From NCBI GenBank assembly GCA_944333375.1, contig CALVKX010000079.1, forward strand, positions 1 through 8,424: a stretch of 8,424 nucleotides of DNA, in the 5' to 3' direction. Positions 1 through 5,953 of this stretch are shown here, one piece after another. The position numbers and the translations under genes were made by a program. The notes below the pieces were generated by a model. That model was not told the origin of the DNA and made no database searches. It saw only the letters and a program-made list of their open reading frames with translations. How positions within the stretch are numbered: the first letter of the stretch is position 1; every line of letters begins with the position of its first letter. The DNA is from an uncultured Eubacteriales bacterium. Lineage in GTDB: Bacteria; Bacillota_A; Clostridia; Christensenellales; Aristaeellaceae.

Positions 1-74
1 GCGACCCGGGCTTTGCCTTCCTGCGCGAGGAGCCGCTGCCCGATGGCTATCGCCCGGGCGATCTGGCGCTATAA
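1..74 (+). CDS. 3' end of an unidentified protein, cut by the window edge
   Basis: The frame whose codons start at position 3 stays open from the window edge to a TAA at 72-74 and gives 23 residues ending in GYRPGDLAL. The piece is mildly acidic and proline-rich and reads like an ordinary soluble C-terminus. It is too short to assign to a family. The other two frames run on into the hairpin block, so this frame is preferred because it stops just before that block, five bases ahead of the first palindrome. It is convergent with spo0A. What else it could be: a chance open frame. The absence of a start or any motif keeps confidence moderate. Confidence 0.5.
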   Translation, partial: DPGFAFLREEPLPDGYRPGDLAL

Positions 75-78
75 TAAA

Positions 79-106
79 GAGCCTGTCCCGCATCCGGGAC
101 AGGCTC
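79..106. repeat. 28-bp palindrome, copy 1
   Basis: Arms GAGCCTGTCCCG and CGGGACAGGCTC are perfectly complementary over 12 bp around a CATC loop. The same 28 bases recur at 277-304. On the - strand the hairpin is followed by TTTATTAT (complement of 71-78), so it could act as a rather weak intrinsic terminator for transcripts coming from spo0A. On the + strand no T-run follows. Confidence 0.9.
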
Positions 107-134
107 AGACTGCTGACAAACTCTTACCGGGAGG

Positions 135-160
135 TTTGGAGGGCCCGCAGGCCCTCCAAA
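135..160. repeat. Perfect 11-bp stem hairpin inside the array
   Basis: Arms TTTGGAGGGCC and GGCCCTCCAAA pair perfectly around a CGCA loop. No T-run lies beyond either arm, although the arms themselves begin with TTT and end with AAA. Confidence 0.85.
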
Positions 161-172
161 GTGGATTCGTAT

Positions 173-191
173 CGCCCGGCTTTGCCGGGCG
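173..191. repeat. 8-bp GC-rich hairpin inside the array
   Basis: Arms CGCCCGGC and GCCGGGCG pair perfectly around a TTT loop. It lies between the 135-160 and 200-221 hairpins. Confidence 0.8.
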
Positions 192-199
192 GGCGGGGA

Positions 200-221
200 G
201 TTTGCGCCCCTGGGCGCAAAC
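200..221. repeat. 10-bp stem hairpin inside the array
   Basis: Arms GTTTGCGCCC and GGGCGCAAAC pair perfectly around a CT dinucleotide, followed on the + strand by ATTTCTTAA. The left arm overlaps the GAGTTTG that is inverted relative to CAAACTC at 117-123, so alternative long-range pairing is possible. Confidence 0.85.
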
Positions 222-238
222 ATTTCTTAAGCATCTGG

Positions 239-269
239 CGAAAAAGGCCACCGCAGGCGGACTTTTTCG
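239..269. terminator. Terminator-like hairpin inside the array, U-rich arm
   Basis: Positions 239-252 pair with 256-269 around a GCA loop with two mismatches (G opposite A, A opposite C). The outer part is CGAAAAAG opposite CTTTTTCG, so a GC-rich inner stem is extended by A/T pairs, the layout of a bidirectional intrinsic terminator. It could serve the gene ending at 74 on the + strand and spo0A on the - strand. The TTTTTCG tract is only five T long, so efficiency is uncertain. Confidence 0.5.
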
Positions 270-276
270 ACAACCT

Positions 277-304
277 GAGCCTGTCCCGCATCCGGGACAG
301 GCTC
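277..304. repeat. 28-bp palindrome, copy 2
   Basis: Identical to the palindrome at 79-106, including the CATC loop. It lies 18 bases beyond the spo0A stop codon. No T-run follows on either strand, so it is not by itself a good terminator. Confidence 0.9.
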
Positions 305-322
305 TTGATGATAAACCGGGCA

Positions 323-1090
323 TCAGGCGCTTTGCTCCATGCTCATCTTGTCGGCCAGCATGGCGATGAACTCGCCGTTGGTGGGTTTGTCCTCCGGGGT
401 ACAGACGCGGCAGCCGAAGGCGCGGTTTAAGGTGTCCACGCGGCCGCGGTTCCAGGCCACCTCAATGGCGTGGCGGATGGCGCGCTCGACCTTGCTGGCC
501 GTGGTGCCGAACTGGCGGGCGATGCTGGGGTAAAGCTCTTTGGTGATGCGGTTGATGCGGTCGGGCTGCTCGATGACCATCTTGACGCCGCAGCGCAGGA
601 ACTGATAGCCCTTGATGTGAGCGGGGATGCCGATGGTGAGAAACAGGCTGCCCAGCCGCTCGTCCAGGCTCTGAACATGGGGCCGAAGCGGGGCCTGGGC
701 ACGGGGCAAGACGGTGCGCTCCTCCTGGATGTCGCGGATGTGGCTGAGCAGGTGCTCGGGCTCGAAGGGCTTGACCATATAAAACATGGCGCCCAGGTCG
801 ATGGCGCGGGTCACGAAGTCGTCCCGGCTCAGCGCTGACATGACGATGGTCTTGGGCGCCGGGTCAATCTGCCGGGGCAGCTCCTCCAAAAGCATATAGC
901 CGTCCATCAGCGGCATGACCAGATCGGTAATCATGACGTCAAAGCGGCTTTCGCGCAGGCATTTCAGGGCTTCAACGCCGTTGGCCGCCTCGGCTACCTC
1001 CTCCACGCCCTCCTGGGTGCGAAGAAAATCAGCGATGCGCTTGCGCAGCGTTCCATGATCGTCCACCACGAGAATACGGATGTTCAGCAC
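323..1090 (-). CDS. spo0A: Sporulation master response regulator Spo0A
   Basis: Spo0A is the cytoplasmic transcription factor that commits the cell to sporulation once phosphorylated; it binds 0A boxes (TGTCGAA) and turns genes on or off. The 255-residue product has an N-terminal receiver domain (about 1-122) with the acidic pocket D10/D11, phospho-acceptor D56 in MITDLVMP, the switch serine near S85 and K107 in MVKPF. A short linker leads to the Spo0A C-terminal DNA-binding domain (about 142-252) with the family signatures TKELYPSIARQFGTT, KVERAIRHAIEVAWNRG and KPTNGEFIA. All key residues are present; length is slightly below the usual 260-275 because the linker is short. The start is GTG at 1088-1090, with AGGAGGG at 1099-1105 on the - strand eight bases upstream. 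It has its own promoter (see 1122-1132) and a 0A-box match at 1186-1192, suggesting autoregulation. The 3' end faces the hairpin array. Confidence 0.97.
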   Translation of the reverse strand: MLNIRILVVDDHGTLRKRIADFLRTQEGVEEVAEAANGVEALKCLRESRFDVMITDLVMPLMDGYMLLEELPRQIDPAPKTIVMSALSRDDFVTRAIDLGAMFYMVKPFEPEHLLSHIRDIQEERTVLPRAQAPLRPHVQSLDERLGSLFLTIGIPAHIKGYQFLRCGVKMVIEQPDRINRITKELYPSIARQFGTTASKVERAIRHAIEVAWNRGRVDTLNRAFGCRVCTPEDKPTNGEFIAMLADKMSMEQSA

Positions 1091-1121
1091 GGTCGGCTCC
1101 CTCCTGAGTGTTTGTTTTCCG

Positions 1122-1132
1122 CATTATAGCAC
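1122..1132 (-). promoter_or_regulatory. spo0A promoter, sigma-A extended -10
   Basis: Read on the - strand this is GTGCTATAATG: a perfect TATAAT (1123-1128) preceded by TGC, i.e. the TGn / -16 extension known from Gram-positive sigma-A promoters. No good TTGACA lies 16-18 bases upstream, which the extended -10 would compensate. Transcription would begin near 1116, about 25 bases before the GTG start. I could not find a convincing sigma-H promoter, the second promoter type known for spo0A in Bacillus subtilis. Confidence 0.7.
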
Positions 1133-1185
1133 AGGAACCGCCGGGAGAAGGGGATTTCGTGGAAAATAGAACCAAAGTCTTATCT

Positions 1186-1192
1186 TTCGACA
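1186..1192 (-). promoter_or_regulatory. 0A box upstream of spo0A
   Basis: The - strand reads ATGTCGAAAG here, containing the exact TGTCGAA core bound by Spo0A. It is centred about 70 bases upstream of the predicted transcription start, a usual activator distance. A 7-mer occurs by chance about once in a window this size, but the location is right for autoregulation. Confidence 0.5.
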
Positions 1193-1218
1193 TCCAAAAG
1201 CCGCGCGGATGGCGCCCC

Positions 1219-3336
1219 TCAGCAGGCGGGACGGCGGGAGGAGGCCGCGCCGGACTCTTCCTCATACATGCCCTGCATGGCGTCCAGCAGCGCGTCCACG
1301 ATGCGCAGCTTTTCGGCGGTGGCGTTGTTGTCGGGATCATAGACCACGCCGTGGCCGATGGTCAGGGTGCGGCGGCGCCGGCTGGCGTAGATGGGCACGA
1401 ATACAGCGCGCTTGTGGGTCTTGGCGTAATACATGGGCGCGATCATCGCAAAGCCGGTGTAGAGCTGGCCCACGCCCTCACGGACATAGCCGCCCTTGCC
1501 GGGCTCGTGCTCCTCGCCGTTTTCGGGAAAGACCAGAATGTTGTCGCCCGCCTGCATGGCGTTGAGGGTTTCGCGGAAGGTGCGCATGAGCTCCCGCGGC
1601 TGGCCGCGGTAGACCGGGATGGCCTCCAGGCTGTTGAAAACCCACACCAGCAGCGGCGAGATGAGATTGACCAGCGGACGCTTCCAATGCTCGGGGAGCC
1701 ACCTCTGGCGGGCCATGGTCCCCTGATAGATGTGCTCGACGATGGCTTCCTTTTCCATCATGCCGCTGATGACCCAGGGGCGAAAGGTGATGGGGACATA
1801 GAGATTGGCCACCACCGGCCCGTAGATCTCGCCGTGGTTGCAGATGAGAATCATGCTGCCGTCCTCATAGCCGCTGAGGTTTTCCCGGCCGATGACGCGG
1901 TGATAGTACAGGGGGCGCAGGAGGGTGATGATGATCCTCACGCCGAAGCGATTCTTGTGGCGCTTGACCACCACGCTGTCGAGCTGTTCATGCAGCGCGG
2001 GGTTGTCCAGACCCTCGCTCTCCAGCGTGAGCCACCGGGCCAGCTTTTGAAAATGGCGGTTGTTCATGGGAAAGCGCAGGGTGCTGACGATGGCCGCCAG
2101 CAAAAGGAGCACCGGCGGCACAACCATCAGCGGCCGGAAGGCCGAGGCCAGGACGCTCAGGTCCAGCCGCGTGAGCGGCAGGGAGGGCATGCAAAGCAGC
2201 GTCAGCAGGATCAGCGCGATCATCTGCCCCAAGAGAATCGCGATTTCCGTGCTCGCCGCGCGCATCTGCGCATAGCCGCGCATGCGGTCGCGCAGCCGGA
2301 ACTGCGCCACGTCCGTCATGCGCCGCTCCAGCTCCGCCAGGGCGGTCACGCTGACGGCCAGCCCGCTCATGCACAGCCCCACCGCCAGCGCGCTCATCAG
2401 AAAGCCCGGCACCCGCCCGAGCTGTCGGTAGAGCAGGAACAGCCCGTACAGCCATAAAAACAGCCCCACCAGAAGAAGCTGCGTGTCAAAGGGCCGACGC
2501 GCCAGCCGCAGGCACAGCAGCGACACCTCGCGCATGACCACCACGCAGGCGACCGAAAGCAGCATGCACATCATCAATTCCTGCGCGCTCAGCCCGATGA
2601 AGGTATAGACCATCACCAGCGTGAGCTGCAGCGCCATGAGCACCAGCGTATGCATGCGCTGGAAGGCGTCGTAGGCGTTGACCTCCCGCAGCTCCGCGGC
2701 CATGCGGGCCACGGTCTGCGCGTCGGCGTCGTCCGGCAGGTCCTCCAGGGCCAGCAGGTCGCGCTCGCGCCACTGGCTGTAGCCCTCCAGCACCCCGCCC
2801 GCGGCAAAGCCGACCCAGAGTTGCCAGGAGGCGGGCGAGGCGACGTTGGCCGAGAGAATCCACGCCATGGCCCCCAGCGGCAGCAGATGAATCACGGCGG
2901 TCAGCAGCCAGTAGGCCTGCGTGCCGATGGTGCGACGCATGCGGCGGCCGATGAGGCGGCGGCCGGCGTCGCTGCGCAGGGCGGTGAAGAGAACCGCCGC
3001 AAAGGTCAGCCACACCGGGGCCGCCGTCCACAGCACCGGATAGAGCGCGATGAGCGCAAGGGTACATATCAGCGTAATTCCCGTCAGGACGCCAAAGAGC
3101 ACGCGCATGCGCCGCGTCAGATACCTGCGCCTGTCCCCCAGAAAGGTGTGCGCAAAGGCCCCCGCCATGCGCGCGTTCATGAACATGGCACCGCCGAACA
3201 CCGGCAGCATGCCCAGTGCGCTGGAAAAGAGGCTGATGTACATATATTGGTAGAGCGTGCTCAGCGACATCAGCACCAGCATCACGCGGCGCGATGAGGC
3301 GACGTAGATTTTTCTGGGTCCCGTGGCTTTTCGCAT
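1219..3336 (-). CDS. Fused 12-TM transporter-like and PlsC-type acyltransferase membrane protein
   Basis: The 705-residue product has two parts. Residues 1 to about 425 form roughly 12 hydrophobic segments, split six and six by a charged loop (about 188-230), with GDRRRYLTRR after the second segment, an arrangement like the major facilitator superfamily. Residues about 450-700 are a PlsC/LPLAT acyltransferase: box I ICNHGEIYG (H501), box II around IPVYRG, box III VFPENGE (F603-E605), box IV FVPIYA. Such enzymes move an acyl chain from acyl-ACP or acyl-CoA to a lysophospholipid or glycerol phosphate at the membrane. Box I has glycine where the HX4D aspartate is expected. The start is ATG at 3336, because AAGAGGAG lies seven bases upstream; an in-frame ATG at 3357 is poorly placed, about a dozen bases from the predicted transcription start. 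It lies upstream of spo0A on the same strand and is divergent from sipL. A role like the LplT/Aas lysophospholipid uptake and repair pair is possible but inferred. Confidence 0.78.
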   Translation of the reverse strand: MRKATGPRKIYVASSRRVMLVLMSLSTLYQYMYISLFSSALGMLPVFGGAMFMNARMAGAFAHTFLGDRRRYLTRRMRVLFGVLTGITLICTLALIALYPVLWTAAPVWLTFAAVLFTALRSDAGRRLIGRRMRRTIGTQAYWLLTAVIHLLPLGAMAWILSANVASPASWQLWVGFAAGGVLEGYSQWRERDLLALEDLPDDADAQTVARMAAELREVNAYDAFQRMHTLVLMALQLTLVMVYTFIGLSAQELMMCMLLSVACVVVMREVSLLCLRLARRPFDTQLLLVGLFLWLYGLFLLYRQLGRVPGFLMSALAVGLCMSGLAVSVTALAELERRMTDVAQFRLRDRMRGYAQMRAASTEIAILLGQMIALILLTLLCMPSLPLTRLDLSVLASAFRPLMVVPPVLLLLAAIVSTLRFPMNNRHFQKLARWLTLESEGLDNPALHEQLDSVVVKRHKNRFGVRIIITLLRPLYYHRVIGRENLSGYEDGSMILICNHGEIYGPVVANLYVPITFRPWVISGMMEKEAIVEHIYQGTMARQRWLPEHWKRPLVNLISPLLVWVFNSLEAIPVYRGQPRELMRTFRETLNAMQAGDNILVFPENGEEHEPGKGGYVREGVGQLYTGFAMIAPMYYAKTHKRAVFVPIYASRRRRTLTIGHGVVYDPDNNATAEKLRIVDALLDAMQGMYEEESGAASSRRPAC

Positions 3337-3375
3337 GGTTGGCTCCTCTTGCGGCATAGTTCCCTAAAACGAAAT

Positions 3376-3406
3376 CATTGTAACACACGCCCGCGCACGC
3401 GGGCAA
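3376..3406 (-). promoter_or_regulatory. Promoter of the transporter-acyltransferase gene
   Basis: On the - strand: TTGCCC (3401-3406), an 18-base spacer, then TACAAT (3377-3382) inside GTGTTACAATG. This fits a sigma-A promoter with extended -10, giving a start near 3370 and a leader of about 35 bases with the AAGAGGAG ribosome site. A GCCCGCG-CA-CGCGGGC palindrome (3389-3404) fills most of the spacer. Confidence 0.6.
3389..3404. repeat. 16-bp palindrome in promoter spacer
   Basis: GCCCGCG and CGCGGGC pair perfectly around CA. It lies between the proposed -35 and -10 elements, where an operator would block or remodel the promoter. In such GC-rich DNA it may be coincidental. Confidence 0.35.
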
Positions 3407-3453
3407 GCGCACGCAGCTCAAAACCGCCTTTTGCCAGCTCAGCCGTCGTGCCG

Positions 3454-3482
3454 TCATATCCTGCCGCGGGGACGCATAGCCT
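3454..3482 (+). promoter_or_regulatory. Sigma-E-like promoter of sipL
   Basis: TCATATC (3454-3460), a 14-base spacer, then CATAGCCT (3475-3482). The mother-cell sigma-E consensus is approximately KMATATT, 14-15 bases, CATACAnT; six of seven -35 positions and the CATA plus final T of the -10 agree. The start would be near 3489, 12 bases ahead of the ribosome site at 3501. SipL and its Bacillus counterpart SpoVID are known sigma-E genes, which supports the reading. Confidence 0.55.
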
Positions 3483-3509
3483 TCCTACAAAGCCGCTTTA
3501 GGAGGAGTC

Positions 3510-5081
3510 ATGATGACGGATTTGGGCATGGAGTTTTTGCAGAATAAGAGCGCCGCAACGCCGGAGGTGCTCAGGGAGGAACTGCCCCTCCAGCGTTTTG
3601 TGGGCGAAAGCCTGAGCCAGGCCGTGGTGGAAGGCGAGGTGGCCCTGCCCGGCGGCCTGAGGGAGGAAACGACGGTGCTCAGCGCCGAGGCCATGGCGGT
3701 GCTGGAGCGCAGCCCCGCGCAGGCCGACCGCGTGACGGTCGACGGCAAGGTCGTTTTTCATGTGCTCTACACCCAGGGAGATCCCACGCACATCAGCGCG
3801 CTGGAGGCCTCGGCCGAGTTCACCCATCCCGTGGAGCTGCCCGGCGCGCAGGAGGGCATGACCGCTCCCGTGAGCCTGATGGTGGAGCATGTGGAAGCGG
3901 CGGCGCAGGGCGGACGGCTGCATCTGATGGCCATTTTGCGCGTGCAGGCGCGCGTGTTCTCGGACGAGCCCATGGAGGTAGTCACGGGCGTGCGGGGCAT
4001 GGAGGGGCTGATGCTGCGCACCGAGACCCTCGGCGGTTGCCAGGCGGTGGCCCGGGGCGAGCAGGACGTGCTGGTGCGGGACGAATGTGACCTGGGCGCG
4101 GTATTGCAGATCACCGATACGCTGTACGCGACCGCCATTGCCACCGTGCAGGACGTGATGGGCGGCGAGGAGCGGGCGACCCTGTCGGGAAATATCCTGC
4201 TGGAGGTCGTGCACCGTAGCGCCATGCCCTCGCGGCCGCTGGTGGTCACGCGCCACACCATCCCCTTCGAGGAAACCCTCCCCCTGACCGGGGAGGAGGG
4301 GGATACGCTATGCGCGGGCGCGGTGGTCAAGGACGTGGCGGTGCTCTCCCAGGAGGGGCAGGAGGAAGGCAGCCGGACGCTCCGCGCGGAGGTGCTTCTG
4401 GGCCTCAGCGCGCAGGCCGCGCGCCAGCGGGATTTGTGCCTGCTGCTGGACGCCTACACCACCCAGGGCGACTGCCTCGCCCTGGAAAAGCAGGAGGTCC
4501 GGCGCGCGCTTGCCCACAAGCAGGTCCACACCGCCGAAAGCGGCAAGCTCACGCTGCTTCTGGACGGGCAGACGCCCGTGCGCACGCCCCTAAGGGCATC
4601 GCTGAGGCCGGTGGTGACCGAGCTGAGCCGCGCGGGCGGCAAGCTCAACGTCGAGGGCATGATGGAGGTGAACCTCCTGTATATGACCGACGAGACCGAA
4701 GCGCCCCAGACCTATCAGACCGAAGAGCCCTTCCGCATGTGCTTCGCCTGCGACCTCAGCCTGCCCGAGAGCCTCGTGCTCACCGCCGGCAACATCGACC
4801 TCAACGGCATCACCAGCGACCGCGTGGAGGTCAAGTATATCCTCTACCTGGACTGCCATGACGTGCAGCTGGGCAGCGAGTCGCTGGTGACGAAGGTGGA
4901 CAGCCAGCCCGCCGGGGAGACGGAAAAGGGGATTTTGATGTACTTTAGCCAACCGGGCGAGAGCCTGTGGGACATTGCCAAGCGCTACCGCGTAAGCTGC
5001 GACAGCCTCAAGCGCATGAACCCGGAGCTTGAGGAGGGCGCCGCCACCCAGCCGCAGCGCGTCATCCTGTGGCGGAAATAA
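3510..5081 (+). CDS. sipL: SipL-type spore morphogenesis protein, SPOCS repeats plus LysM
   Basis: SipL is the clostridial mother-cell protein that binds the SpoIVA ATPase through its LysM domain and encases the forespore for coat and cortex formation. The 523-residue product shows three related SPOCS (DUF3794) units, recognisable by VTVDGKVVFHVLYT (about 75-88), ATLSGNILLEVVH (223-235) and LNVEGMMEVNLLYM (379-392), then a C-terminal LysM domain (about 474-521) with YFSQPGESLWDIAKRY and LKRMNPEL. There is no signal peptide or membrane segment, as expected for a protein acting on the forespore surface from the mother-cell cytoplasm. Length is close to that of Clostridioides difficile SipL. AGGAGG at 3500-3505 is four bases from ATG 3510 and seven from an in-frame ATG at 3513, so either may be used. 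It stands alone: a sigma-E-like promoter before it and a terminator after it. Other SPOCS/LysM proteins exist, so orthology to sipL is likely rather than proven. Confidence 0.9.
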   Translation: MMTDLGMEFLQNKSAATPEVLREELPLQRFVGESLSQAVVEGEVALPGGLREETTVLSAEAMAVLERSPAQADRVTVDGKVVFHVLYTQGDPTHISALEASAEFTHPVELPGAQEGMTAPVSLMVEHVEAAAQGGRLHLMAILRVQARVFSDEPMEVVTGVRGMEGLMLRTETLGGCQAVARGEQDVLVRDECDLGAVLQITDTLYATAIATVQDVMGGEERATLSGNILLEVVHRSAMPSRPLVVTRHTIPFEETLPLTGEEGDTLCAGAVVKDVAVLSQEGQEEGSRTLRAEVLLGLSAQAARQRDLCLLLDAYTTQGDCLALEKQEVRRALAHKQVHTAESGKLTLLLDGQTPVRTPLRASLRPVVTELSRAGGKLNVEGMMEVNLLYMTDETEAPQTYQTEEPFRMCFACDLSLPESLVLTAGNIDLNGITSDRVEVKYILYLDCHDVQLGSESLVTKVDSQPAGETEKGILMYFSQPGESLWDIAKRYRVSCDSLKRMNPELEEGAATQPQRVILWRK

Positions 5082-5090
5082 GCAGACTGA

Positions 5091-5128
5091 CGGCCCGGCG
5101 GGGATTCCCGCCGGGCCGTTTCGGTTTT
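5091..5128 (+). terminator. Rho-independent terminator of sipL
   Basis: Arms CGGCCCGGCGGG (5091-5102) and CCCGCCGGGCCG (5107-5118) pair perfectly over 12 bp around GATT, followed by TTTCGGTTTT (5119-5128). It starts ten bases after the sipL stop, and its T-tract ends in the stop codon of the convergent gene. In the opposite direction the tract after the hairpin is only weakly T-rich, so it may help end that gene too, less efficiently. Confidence 0.9.
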
Positions 5129-5937
5129 CAGGAGAGCGGACGGGACGCCTCGCAGGGCACGCCCGTCTGGCACAGTCCGCAGCCGAAGCGCGGCCGGCAG
5201 CGGGGCAGGATGGCGCTCTGGTAATCGTAGCACAGACGGTGGTCCTTGCCGTTTGCCAGGGAGATGGCCCCCGCCGGACAGCGCCTGACGCACGCGCCGC
5301 AGCGGATGCACCAGGCATAGGGCGCGTCGTATTCCCGCGGGGTGGGCGGGGCCTGCCAGGTGGTTACCAGGCTGCCAAAGCGCCCGGCCATGCCGCGCCG
5401 GGTGATGAGCCCCCTGGACAGGCCGAAGGTGCCCAGCCCGCAGGCGTAGGCGGCGTGCCGCTCGGACCAGTTGCTGGTAAAGGCGGGACCGCCGGGCCGC
5501 TCGGGCGGGGAGACGGTCCAGAAGTCCGGGGACAGCGAGGGCGCGACGGCCTCAAAGCCCGCCGCCTCAAGCGTACCGGCCAGATGCAGGCTCAGCGCCT
5601 CCACAAACCGCTGGCCCTCAACCCGGCCATACAGCCATGCCTCGGCGGGCGCGTCGGAGGCGGCGCGGTTGTGCGCGCGGACGGCCCGGTCAAAGGGCAG
5701 GAAGAAGCTGACAACCGCTTTGGCCCCCGAAAGCCACTGCGGCGGCGTGCGAAAATGCGGACCGATGACCTGCGGGGCGAGAAACGCCTCAAACAGGGCA
5801 TCCGAGGCGGAGGCATAGCCCAGCAGGGGCGCGTCAAAGAGCCGGATCGCTTCCCCGCTCTTTTCAAGCCGCACGTGGTTGAGCGGCGAGGCCAGCGTAA
5901 AATCCAAGGCGGCTTTCTCAAGGGCTGCGGCATCCAT
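5128..5937 (-). CDS. QueG-like [4Fe-4S] protein, epoxyqueuosine reductase-related
   Basis: A soluble protein of 269 residues whose C-terminal third resembles the QueG / COG1600 group: AYACGLGTFGLSRGLITRRG followed by a ferredoxin cluster CIRCGACVRRCP (C210, C213, C216, C220) and then C236, C247 and CGLCQTGVPC (C253, C256, C262), enough cysteines for two [4Fe-4S] clusters. QueG uses cobalamin and two such clusters to reduce epoxyqueuosine in tRNA wobble modification. This protein is shorter than QueG (usually above 300) and its N-terminal half is divergent, so it more likely belongs to one of the uncharacterised QueG-like groups common in anaerobes, with an unknown substrate. The chosen start is ATG 5937 with an AGGG about seven bases ahead; an in-frame TTG at 5943 is an alternative. 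It begins 16 bases after the acetyltransferase stop and is probably co-transcribed with it. It is convergent with sipL. Confidence 0.8.
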   Translation of the reverse strand: MDAAALEKAALDFTLASPLNHVRLEKSGEAIRLFDAPLLGYASASDALFEAFLAPQVIGPHFRTPPQWLSGAKAVVSFFLPFDRAVRAHNRAASDAPAEAWLYGRVEGQRFVEALSLHLAGTLEAAGFEAVAPSLSPDFWTVSPPERPGGPAFTSNWSERHAAYACGLGTFGLSRGLITRRGMAGRFGSLVTTWQAPPTPREYDAPYAWCIRCGACVRRCPAGAISLANGKDHRLCYDYQSAILPRCRPRFGCGLCQTGVPCEASRPLS

Positions 5938-5953
5938 TGTCAAACCCTGCCTT

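Larger units (their letters stand above)
77..306. repeat. Hairpin-array element with terminal inverted repeats, MITE-like
   Basis: This non-coding stretch between two convergent genes is almost entirely made of hairpins: perfect stems at 79-106, 135-160, 173-191, 200-221 and 277-304, and an imperfect one at 239-269. The two end hairpins are identical. Because each is a palindrome they also form an inverted pair, and the similarity continues inward: CTCAGACTGCTGACAAA at 104-120 resembles the reverse complement of 263-279 (CTCAGGTTGTCGAAAAA). CAAACTC at 117-123 is matched inversely by GAGTTTG at 198-204. The outer ends extend to AAGAGCC and GGCTCTT. I see no target-site duplication and no ORF. 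It could be a non-autonomous mobile or REP/BIME-like intergenic repeat, or a clustered terminator region between convergent genes. Only the structure is seen directly; mobility is inference. Confidence 0.65.

Noticed and set aside
79..106. tRNA or riboswitch in the hairpin block
   Set aside because: No tRNA arms or T-loop signature and no known riboswitch core; the block lies downstream of both flanking genes, not in a leader.
77..306. CRISPR array
   Set aside because: The hairpins have different sequences and lengths; only the two end palindromes are identical, and there are no regular spacers.
13..430. Open frames on both strands through the hairpin block
   Set aside because: They read through palindromes and continue antisense into spo0A; no motif or ribosome site.
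1191..1211. CATCC/GGATG inverted repeat after the acyltransferase gene as its terminator
   Set aside because: Only five pairs, an 11-base loop and no T-run; readthrough into spo0A seems as likely.
1108..2457. Long + strand open frame of 449 codons antisense to the acyltransferase fusion
   Set aside because: It lies opposite a recognisable gene, starts in its promoter region and is rich in His, Gln and Arg, the composition expected from the complement of GC-rich coding DNA. No ribosome site and no family match.
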